From Flavobacteriaceae bacterium (GTDB lineage Bacteria; Bacteroidota; Bacteroidia; Flavobacteriales; Flavobacteriaceae), in NCBI GenBank assembly GCA_008081175.1, contig VMCW01000058.1:1-5470 (forward strand): a stretch of DNA of 5,470 bases, in the 5' to 3' direction. Below the pieces are notes generated by a model. It made no database searches, had not been told where the DNA came from, and saw nothing but the letters and a program-made list of their open reading frames with translations. Shown piece by piece: positions 1 through 4,885 of the stretch. Position numbers and translations under genes: made by a program. Position 1 is the stretch's first letter; each line of letters begins with the position of its first letter.

Positions 1-602
1 AAGTTCATTTCTTTTTTATAGTTACTTAATTTTTCAATTCCTTCTGGTGTGCTTATAGCACGTAAATGGTATTCTGAAAAATGGATTAATACTTGATCAA
101 TCTTAAATTCATTGTCAGGGAAGAGTTCAATATCTTGAATTCCTCGGATTCCGTTCAGAAATATTCGTATGACAAAGTTTAGGTCGAGATCGCTACGAAA
201 TAGTCCTGTTTCAATCCCTTTTTGAAGACTTTTATAAAACAAATCTTGAAGCAGCGTGAACTCTCTTAATTTTAATTTTTTGTAGATTCCGTTGTAATAT
301 TTTTGAAGCTGATATACAGGAGAATTTTTGTCGTTAGACAAATGATTTAATGCTTCCTTTTTTATTTGATAAAGCTCTATAATTGGATCTTTCGAATACT
401 TTGCAATGGTCAGTATCTTTTCCATAACAGTGTCAAAATGATGCATCACTGCGGTTTCTACAAGGGCTTCCTTTTTGGGGAAGTAGGTGTAGATGGTTTT
501 TTTAGAAACGCTCATTCGTTCTGCAATGTCATCTACTGTGACACTTTTAAAGCCGTATTGTAGGAAAAGGGGTATTGCCTGTTCGACAATTTGTTCTTTC
601 AT
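1..602 (-). CDS. TetR/AcrR family transcriptional repressor (3' end cut by window edge)
   Basis: I read this by translating the reverse strand from ATG at 602-600. The frame stays open for 200 codons to the left edge, so only the last few residues and the stop are missing if the protein has the usual TetR length of about 190-210. Residues 1-16 form helix 1 (MKEQIVEQAIPLFLQYGF). Residues 22-47 hold the helix-turn-helix: VTVDDIAERM, then SVSKKTIYTYF, then PKKEAL, a classic TetR_N signature. The rest is a helical, ligand-binding/dimer domain with no specific match I can name. Such proteins are cytoplasmic dimers that release DNA on binding a small molecule. An in-frame GTG directly precedes the ATG; I chose the ATG. 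A perfect inverted repeat inside its predicted promoter (631-658) suggests autorepression. Similar flavobacterial regulators often sit in front of TolC/RND efflux genes, which would be off the left edge; that is inference. The ligand is unknown. Confidence 0.93.
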   Translation of the reverse strand, partial: MKEQIVEQAIPLFLQYGFKSVTVDDIAERMSVSKKTIYTYFPKKEALVETAVMHHFDTVMEKILTIAKYSKDPIIELYQIKKEALNHLSNDKNSPVYQLQKYYNGIYKKLKLREFTLLQDLFYKSLQKGIETGLFRSDLDLNFVIRIFLNGIRGIQDIELFPDNEFKIDQVLIHFSEYHLRAISTPEGIEKLSNYKKEMN

Positions 603-617
603 CACCTCAATTTTAGG

Positions 618-648
618 CAAATATACAACCGGAAACTTTAAATACAAA
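618..648 (-). promoter_or_regulatory. Predicted promoter of the tetR gene (Bacteroidota -33/-7 type)
   Basis: On the minus strand there is TTTG (648-645), a 19-nt spacer, then TATATTTG (625-618), a full match to the Bacteroidota consensus TTTG / TAnnTTTG with usual spacing. Transcription would begin near 612, leaving a leader of about 10 nt before the ATG at 602. This is the best promoter match in the window. It is a sequence match only. Confidence 0.7.
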
Positions 649-658
649 AAAAGTTTCC
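631..658. promoter_or_regulatory. Putative TetR-family operator (perfect inverted repeat)
   Basis: GGAAACTTT (631-639) and AAAGTTTCC (650-658) are exact reverse complements, separated by 10 nt (AAATACAAAA). The 28-bp site covers the -33 element and part of the spacer of the tetR promoter, and is centred about 42 bp upstream of the tetR start and 72 bp upstream of the prenyl synthase start. Position, symmetry and size fit a TetR-type operator. A bound dimer would block the tetR promoter and might also affect the forward promoter, whose candidate -33 begins 9 bp further on. Binding by this specific regulator is inferred. Confidence 0.62.
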
Positions 659-666
659 ACAGTTTC

Positions 667-699
667 TTTGGAGACTCTATTTTAGAAATCCTATTTTTA
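667..699 (+). promoter_or_regulatory. Candidate promoter of the prenyl synthase gene
   Basis: TTTG (667-670), a 21-nt spacer and TATTTTTA (692-699) match the Bacteroidota promoter consensus at all fixed positions except the last base of the -7 element. The start site would fall near 704, giving a leader of about 12 nt before the GTG at 716. An alternative -7, TATTTTAG at 678-685, has a poorer -33 partner. The region is very AT-rich, so chance matches are likely. Confidence 0.38.
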
Positions 700-715
700 T
701 AAAAAAGAAATAACT

Positions 716-1690
716 GTGCTTTCTGACTATCAACAACTTTTTCAAAATGCTTTAAAAGAAAGCTTAGGTTCTACTGGACCAAAAGGCTTATATGAACCAA
801 TCTCTTATTTACTTAATTTGGGGGGCAAACGCTTGCGACCAGTATTGACTCTGATGGCAGCAGAAACTTTTGGAAAAAATCAAAAAAAGGCTGTTGGTGC
901 AGCTTTGGCAATTGAAATATTTCACAATTTCACCTTGATGCACGACGACATTATGGACGCTGCTCCTCTTAGAAGGGGAGCTGCAACTGTTCATCACAAA
1001 TGGGATACAAATACTGCTATTTTATCTGGCGATGCGATGTTGATAAAAGCGTATCAAGCTTTGGAAGCCTACCCGGATCCTCTGTTTGGAAAATTGACCC
1101 GTTTACTCAGCCAGACTGCACTTGAAGTTTGTGAAGGGCAACAGTACGATATGGATTTCGAAACTCAAAAAGAGGTTACAGAACCTCAGTATTTGGAAAT
1201 GATTCAATTGAAAACAGCCGTGCTGGTGGGTTGTGCATTACAAATGGGGGCATGGATTGGAGGTGCTTCAGATACAGACGCTCATAAGCTTTATGAATTT
1301 GGAGTCCTGTTGGGTACCGCCTTTCAAATACAAGACGATTACTTAGATGCTTTTGGTGATCCAGAGTCCTTTGGAAAACAGTTGGGCGGAGATATAATTG
1401 AAAATAAAAAAACTATTCTTTATCACCAAGCAATGGCAAAAGGGACTGATGAGCAAAAGGAAAAGCTTCTTCATTGGTTTTCTAGCCCCTCAGTTGCCCC
1501 TAAAAAAACCGAAAAAATCCAGGAGGTCAAAGCCCTTTTTGAAGATACTGGATCTCGTATTGCTAGTGTAGAGCTGGTTAAAAAGTTTACTGAAAAGGCT
1601 TTTGAAAAGATTGACGAGCTTGTAATTTCTACCGAAGGGAAAGAATTATTTAAAGGCTTCGGTCTCCAATTGATGGAGCGAAAATTTTAA
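716..1690 (+). CDS. Polyprenyl synthetase, short-chain trans-isoprenyl diphosphate synthase (probably GGPP synthase)
   Basis: The protein has 324 residues, full length for the family. It condenses isopentenyl diphosphate onto allylic diphosphates in the cytoplasm. Visible motifs in order: GGKRLRP (36-42, diphosphate binding), first Asp-rich motif DDIMD (77-81) followed by RRG (86-88), GQ (141-142), KT (166-167), second Asp-rich motif DDYLD (207-211), and GKQLGGDIIENKKT (220-233). The first Asp-rich motif lacks the two-residue insertion of bacterial FPP synthases, and Phe72 lies five residues before it, a position where an aromatic residue limits product length in type I GGPP synthases. I therefore favour C20 product, which would feed carotenoid synthesis; a C15 or other short product is possible. 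The start is GTG at 716: no ATG lies upstream in frame before the TAG at 683-685, and a downstream start would remove N-terminal helix. The leader is A-rich without a Shine-Dalgarno. Its 3' end overlaps convergent crtY by 4 bp. It may serve as crtE, but no symbol is assigned because the product is not certain. Confidence 0.95.
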   Translation: MLSDYQQLFQNALKESLGSTGPKGLYEPISYLLNLGGKRLRPVLTLMAAETFGKNQKKAVGAALAIEIFHNFTLMHDDIMDAAPLRRGAATVHHKWDTNTAILSGDAMLIKAYQALEAYPDPLFGKLTRLLSQTALEVCEGQQYDMDFETQKEVTEPQYLEMIQLKTAVLVGCALQMGAWIGGASDTDAHKLYEFGVLLGTAFQIQDDYLDAFGDPESFGKQLGGDIIENKKTILYHQAMAKGTDEQKEKLLHWFSSPSVAPKKTEKIQEVKALFEDTGSRIASVELVKKFTEKAFEKIDELVISTEGKELFKGFGLQLMERKF

Positions 1691-2841
1691 AAAATCCGTT
1701 GGAACAACGCTTTTATAAACCAACTTTTTTGTTTTAGTGAAAAAGAGGCTAGAATGCTCAACTCTTCCCAAAAACTTGTTTTTTCATCTAAAAAGTGGAA
1801 AATTCGAACTGGAGGATTTTTTTCAAACATCCGGCTAAAAAGTGAACTACCTTCTGAGTTGTAACGCGTCAGAACATCCAAAAAAAGCAAGTCATAAAAA
1901 CGAAATCGGTTTTTTATTTTAAAGTTATTTAAGTCCTGATCTGTTTTTAAAAAGGCACATAGGCGCGCAACATTTCTGCGTGTATTCATAAAAGTAAAAC
2001 CTGTACTTGCTTTAGTCCAACCCCCTGCAGTTCCAATATGGAGTAAGCTTTGGGTGTTGAATTGTTCAAAAGGGAAACAGGTCATAGGGATGGTCCCTTG
2101 TTCTTTTTCTTCAAGGGTGTATTCGGTAATACCTTTTTCTTTTAAATAGGACTGTATGCCCATTTCATACTCTTCTAGGGGCAGTAAATGCTCAGAAAAG
2201 AGGGTATATTCTACGAGTGCAGTTTTTGTGTCTAGTGGGAGTAGGTATAAAAAACGAGTTTCCTTTTTTTGAGGGATATCAAAATCCATAAAAAGCAGTT
2301 TTTCTGGATCAAAGACAGGGTCTTCAGTTTTGATATACCATCCCACAAAATGTTGTTGCAATACAGGATATTTTTTTTGTTTTTTAAGGGGCTTAGGATC
2401 AAAAAGACTGTTGAAAACTCGTTTGGCAATAAAAGATTCATGAGAAGTAAAAACACGAGTTTGATTTCCCTCTGAGGTGACTTCCTTAATTTCTGCTTGT
2501 TTAAAAAAGGTATTCTTTGAGTGTTTTAAATTGGTATGTAGCTGTTTGTATACCCCTGAAGAACGCAACATTTTATAAGAAAGGGGCGCTAGCTGAAAGT
2601 CCAATTGTAGCTCGGAGGATTTAAATTGAGCATGGTCCCATTTTTTTGTCAAGAGCTCATCAAATGGCCCTTGAGGAGTTTCCCAAAAACACCAGGTGCG
2701 GTCATTACTGTTTTTGATTTCTTTTTCTAAAAGTAGAATTCGGTAATCGTCAAAGAAAGAATCCTTTCTCAATGCATCGAGTAGTAGTAAACCAGAGGCT
2801 CCTCCTCCACAGATTATAAAATCAAAGGACGTTTCTTTCAT
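1687..2841 (-). CDS. crtY: Lycopene beta-cyclase, CrtY family
   Basis: The 384-residue protein matches CrtY-type lycopene cyclases, which convert lycopene through gamma-carotene to beta-carotene using reduced flavin without net redox change, probably at the membrane. Evidence in order: N-terminal dinucleotide-binding motif GGGASG (12-17) after a beta strand (FDFIIC); acidic end of the second strand (LLLEKE, 36-41); NDRTWCFWE (46-54), very characteristic of CrtY; FMDF (184-187); FLYLLP (197-202); ALVEYT (208-213), whose Glu211 corresponds in position to the catalytic-acid region of the family; IPMT (251-254); and the flavin-contacting GTAGGWTKASTGF (270-282). The ATG at 2841-2839 lies just before the flavin-binding fold, so the start is secure. 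It is convergent with the prenyl synthase and their stop codons share TTAA at 1687-1690. Its last codons also form a small hairpin. No other crt gene is adjacent, so it stands apart from any crtB/crtI cluster. Beta-carotene or zeaxanthin production by the host is likely. Confidence 0.95.
   Translation of the reverse strand: MKETSFDFIICGGGASGLLLLDALRKDSFFDDYRILLLEKEIKNSNDRTWCFWETPQGPFDELLTKKWDHAQFKSSELQLDFQLAPLSYKMLRSSGVYKQLHTNLKHSKNTFFKQAEIKEVTSEGNQTRVFTSHESFIAKRVFNSLFDPKPLKKQKKYPVLQQHFVGWYIKTEDPVFDPEKLLFMDFDIPQKKETRFLYLLPLDTKTALVEYTLFSEHLLPLEEYEMGIQSYLKEKGITEYTLEEKEQGTIPMTCFPFEQFNTQSLLHIGTAGGWTKASTGFTFMNTRRNVARLCAFLKTDQDLNNFKIKNRFRFYDLLFLDVLTRYNSEGSSLFSRMFEKNPPVRIFHFLDEKTSFWEELSILASFSLKQKSWFIKALFQRIF
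1689..1714. terminator. Putative bidirectional intrinsic terminator inside the crtY 3' end
   Basis: CGTTG (1697-1701), loop GAA, and CAACG (1705-1709) form a 5-bp stem. On the plus strand it is followed by C and TTTT (1711-1714), placed 7 nt after the prenyl synthase stop. On the minus strand the same stem is followed by GA and six T residues (1694-1689) that include the crtY stop codon. Both convergent transcripts could therefore end here. The stem is short, so efficiency is uncertain. It is encoded by the crtY codons for Ala-Leu-Phe-Gln-Arg. Confidence 0.45.
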
Positions 2842-2851
2842 AGCTGAGTTG

Positions 2852-2884
2852 TAAAAATAACTAAAAGCAATTTAGATACTTAAA
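2852..2884 (-). promoter_or_regulatory. crtY: Weak candidate crtY promoter
   Basis: On the minus strand TATTTTTA (2859-2852) resembles the -7 element TAnnTTTG except for the last base, and TTTA (2884-2881) lies 21 nt upstream as a poor -33. The start site would fall near 2847, a few bases before the ATG at 2841. The region is AT-rich and the match is only moderate. Confidence 0.22.
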
Positions 2885-2919
2885 ATTTCAACCAATCTAT
2901 TTACTTTAGTTAAAATTTC
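2880..2919. repeat. 10-bp direct repeat upstream of the ZIP gene
   Basis: TTAAAATTTC occurs at 2880-2889 and again at 2910-2919, start to start 30 bp, about three helical turns, in the 82-bp divergent region between crtY and the ZIP gene. The second copy ends 4 bp before the ZIP start codon. It could be a paired regulator site, but AT-rich composition makes chance a real alternative. Confidence 0.35.
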
Positions 2920-2923
2920 TGTT

Positions 2924-3739
2924 ATGCAAACCGTACTTGAATTTTTTAATCAAACAGACCCTGTTCTAGGTGCACTCTATGCTACTTTGTTCACTTGGGG
3001 TTTGACAGCACTAGGTGCATCACTGGTATTTTTTGTGAAAGAAATGAACCGAGCGCTTTTGGACGGGATGCTTGGTTTTACAGGGGGAGTTATGGTGGCG
3101 GCTAGTTTTTGGAGTTTACTTGCTCCAGGTATAGCCATGAGTCCAGGGGAAGGATTTATTAAAGTGATTCCAGCAGCCGTTGGTTTTGCACTTGGGGCTC
3201 TATTTATCTTTGGATTGGATAAGATACTACCTCATGTACACATTAATTTTAAGGAAACTGAAGGAATCAAAACACCTTGGCATCGAACGACTTTATTGGT
3301 TTTAGCGATTACTTTGCATAACATACCTGAAGGCTTGGCCGTCGGGGTATTATTCGGTGGTGTCGCAGCGGGTATACCAGAGGCTTCCATAGCAGGGGCA
3401 GTTGCACTGGCTCTGGGAATTGGGATTCAAAACTTTCCCGAGGGAATTGCAGTCTCTATGCCGATGAGAAGACATGGCGTTTCTCGTTTTAAAAGTTTTT
3501 GGTATGGTCAGCTTTCGGCTATAGTAGAGCCTGTTGCTGCTGTAATTGGAGCTATAGCAGTTACTTTTTTCACTCCCTTACTCCCCTATGCTTTAGCTTT
3601 TGCTGCAGGAGCAATGATTTTTGTGGTAGTGGAAGAGGTGATTCCAGAAACTCAACAAGACCGTTATACTGATATTGCTACTCTTGGTTTTATAGGAGGG
3701 TTCATTGTGATGATGACCCTAGATGTAGCTCTTGGATAA
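2924..3739 (+). CDS. ZIP family divalent metal transporter, GufA-like
   Basis: The 271-residue inner-membrane protein is full length for bacterial ZIP carriers, which move zinc, iron or other divalent cations into the cytoplasm. The N-terminal hydrophobic segment carries LFTWGLTALGA (22-32), typical of the GufA branch. It has roughly eight hydrophobic segments. TM4 holds HNIPEG (132-137) and TM5 holds QNFPEG (169-174), the paired signature metal-binding motifs. Glu202 (AIVEP) and VVEEVIPE (235-242) lie in later segments. Aligned by eye with the structurally known Bordetella ZIP (BbZIP), His132, Glu136, Gln169, Glu173 and Glu202 fit transport-site ligands, while Asn170 replaces an Asp of the second metal site. 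A histidine pair (HVH, 104-106) follows TM3. The start is the ATG at 2924; no Shine-Dalgarno is visible. Its stop directly abuts the convergent thiL stop. Which metal is carried cannot be read from sequence. Confidence 0.93.
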   Translation: MQTVLEFFNQTDPVLGALYATLFTWGLTALGASLVFFVKEMNRALLDGMLGFTGGVMVAASFWSLLAPGIAMSPGEGFIKVIPAAVGFALGALFIFGLDKILPHVHINFKETEGIKTPWHRTTLLVLAITLHNIPEGLAVGVLFGGVAAGIPEASIAGAVALALGIGIQNFPEGIAVSMPMRRHGVSRFKSFWYGQLSAIVEPVAAVIGAIAVTFFTPLLPYALAFAAGAMIFVVVEEVIPETQQDRYTDIATLGFIGGFIVMMTLDVALG

Positions 3740-4789
3740 CTATTCTTCAGAAAAAGATTGCCACCCTTGTGCGGTGAGCTCTATTTGTTGTCCTAGTCCA
3801 GTGACCAAATTACACCCCCTGCTGTTTTCACACGCGTGACCAATTACGGTTAAATATGGATGTGATTTAATAGCGTCATAGTGTTTTTGGTCTACAGTAA
3901 AGAGCAATTCGTAATCTTCACCACCATTTAATGCAGCAGTAAGTGGATTGAATTTGAATTCTTCACAGATTAGGCTTACTTCTGGATCAATAGGGATTTT
4001 TTCTTCAAAGACCTGAAATCCAACACCAGAGGCTTTAGACAAATGTAATATTTCAGAAGACAAGCCATCGCTGATATCTATCATTGCTGTAGGGATGATA
4101 TTTAGCGTGTTTAGTAATTCAACAACGTCCTTTCTCGCTTCAGGTTTTAGCTGCCTTCCGATACTATAACTATAGGGACTCAAATCGGGTTGCTCATTGG
4201 GGTTGACTTTAAAAACGGCTTTTTCCCGTTCTAAAATTTGAAGACCGGCATAGGCACCTCCCAAGTCGCCACTCACTACAAGCAAATCATTTTCTTTGGC
4301 TCCACTTCGACATACAATCTTTTTCTTTGGAGCACTACCCAAGGCAGTGATGGAAAGAATCAGGCCTGTTGTACTACTTGTTGTATCTCCTCCTACTAAA
4401 TCTACTTTATAGTTTTTACAAGCAAGTGCAATACCCTCATAAAGGTCTTCTAGAGCTTCCAAGGTAAAACGGTTAGAAACAGCTATTGATACCGTGATTT
4501 GCTGGGGATGGGCATTCATGGCATAGAGATCAGAAAGATTGACCATAACGGCTTTATACCCCAGGTGTTTTAAAGGCATGTAGCTCAAATCAAAATGAAT
4601 CCCTTCTACCAATAAATCGGTACTTATTAAAGTCCTTTCTTTCGCATGTTCGACTACTGCTGCGTCATCTCCTATTCCCACTAGGGAGGACTTGTTTTCT
4701 ACTTTAAAATTTTGTGTCAAGTGAGCTATTAATGCAAATTCACCGAGTGCACTTAGAGCTGTTTTAGAGGGATTTTTTTCTTCTAGCAT
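3740..4789 (-). CDS. thiL: Thiamine-monophosphate kinase
   Basis: ThiL phosphorylates thiamine monophosphate with ATP to give thiamine diphosphate, the last step of cofactor synthesis, in the cytoplasm. I place the start at the ATG at 4789-4787 (349 residues), giving MLEEKNPSKTALSALGEF, the normal ThiL N-terminus. The frame stays open back to a TTG at 4828, but the 13 added residues are unlike the family and would cross the predicted promoter. Motifs in order: LSALGEFALI (12-21), GIGDDAAV (38-45), STDLLVEGIHF (56-66), NLSDLYAMNAHP (84-95), VGGDTT (132-137), VSGDLGGAYAGL (172-183), QLKPEAR (213-219), DISDGL (238-243) and NGGEDYELLFT (288-298). These are the Asp-rich metal/ATP-binding motifs of the AIR synthase-related (PurM/ThiL) fold, all intact. 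The ending is full length. The gene stands alone here, with no other thiamine genes or TPP riboswitch in view; it is convergent with ZIP and divergent from the lipoprotein gene. Confidence 0.96.
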   Translation of the reverse strand: MLEEKNPSKTALSALGEFALIAHLTQNFKVENKSSLVGIGDDAAVVEHAKERTLISTDLLVEGIHFDLSYMPLKHLGYKAVMVNLSDLYAMNAHPQQITVSIAVSNRFTLEALEDLYEGIALACKNYKVDLVGGDTTSSTTGLILSITALGSAPKKKIVCRSGAKENDLLVVSGDLGGAYAGLQILEREKAVFKVNPNEQPDLSPYSYSIGRQLKPEARKDVVELLNTLNIIPTAMIDISDGLSSEILHLSKASGVGFQVFEEKIPIDPEVSLICEEFKFNPLTAALNGGEDYELLFTVDQKHYDAIKSHPYLTVIGHACENSRGCNLVTGLGQQIELTAQGWQSFSEE

Positions 4790-4793
4790 ACTA

Positions 4794-4823
4794 CAAAAGT
4801 ACACATCCCAGTGAAATGTTAAA
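4794..4823 (-). promoter_or_regulatory. thiL: Predicted thiL promoter, near-leaderless
   Basis: On the minus strand TACTTTTG (4801-4794) fully matches the Bacteroidota -7 element TAnnTTTG. The -33 is weak: TTTA at 4823-4820, 18 nt upstream; a TTG at 4828-4826 is 24 nt upstream. The -7 ends only 4 nt before the ATG at 4789, so the transcript would start at or next to the start codon. This also argues against the longer reading frame. Confidence 0.5.
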
Positions 4824-4849
4824 CCCAATTAGACCTAGTGATTTTTGTT

Positions 4850-4857
4850 TATTTTTG
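4850..4857 (+). promoter_or_regulatory. Candidate -7 promoter element of the lipoprotein gene
   Basis: TATTTTTG at 4850-4857 matches TAnnTTTG fully and would start transcription near 4862, leaving a leader of about 24 nt before the ATG at 4886. No convincing TTG or TTTG lies 17-23 nt upstream, so only the -7 half is supported. Confidence 0.42.
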
Positions 4858-4885
4858 AGAATATGAATAATCCCCCTGAAACATT

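Noticed and set aside
661..676. Second inverted repeat AGTTTC-TTTG-GAGACT next to the main operator
   Set aside because: The arms match at only 5 of 6 positions and share the GTTTC word with the first repeat; it could be a secondary half-site but is too weak to call.
366..702. Two short overlapping plus-strand open frames (366-563 and 493-702)
   Set aside because: They lie antisense to the clear TetR gene, show low-complexity Phe/Ser/Cys-rich translations and no family resemblance; they are shadows.
809..997. Minus-strand open frame of 62 codons inside the prenyl synthase
   Set aside because: Antisense to the region encoding the conserved first Asp-rich motif, with no recognisable protein character.
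2232..2475. Small open frames on both strands within crtY
   Set aside because: They overlap conserved crtY coding sequence in other frames and are explained by AT-rich codon composition.
2902..2909. TACTTTAG as a -7 element for the ZIP gene
   Set aside because: It differs from TAnnTTTG at a conserved position and has no -33 TTG at suitable distance.
3725..3785. Possible terminator between ZIP and thiL (AGCTC / GAGCT arms, or CACC / GGTG)
   Set aside because: The first pair would need a loop of about 40 nt and the second has only 4 bp; neither has a following T-run in the right place.
4790..4885. TPP riboswitch near thiL
   Set aside because: The leader is almost absent on the thiL side, and none of the conserved THI-box bases (such as CTGAGA) are in the correct arrangement on either strand.
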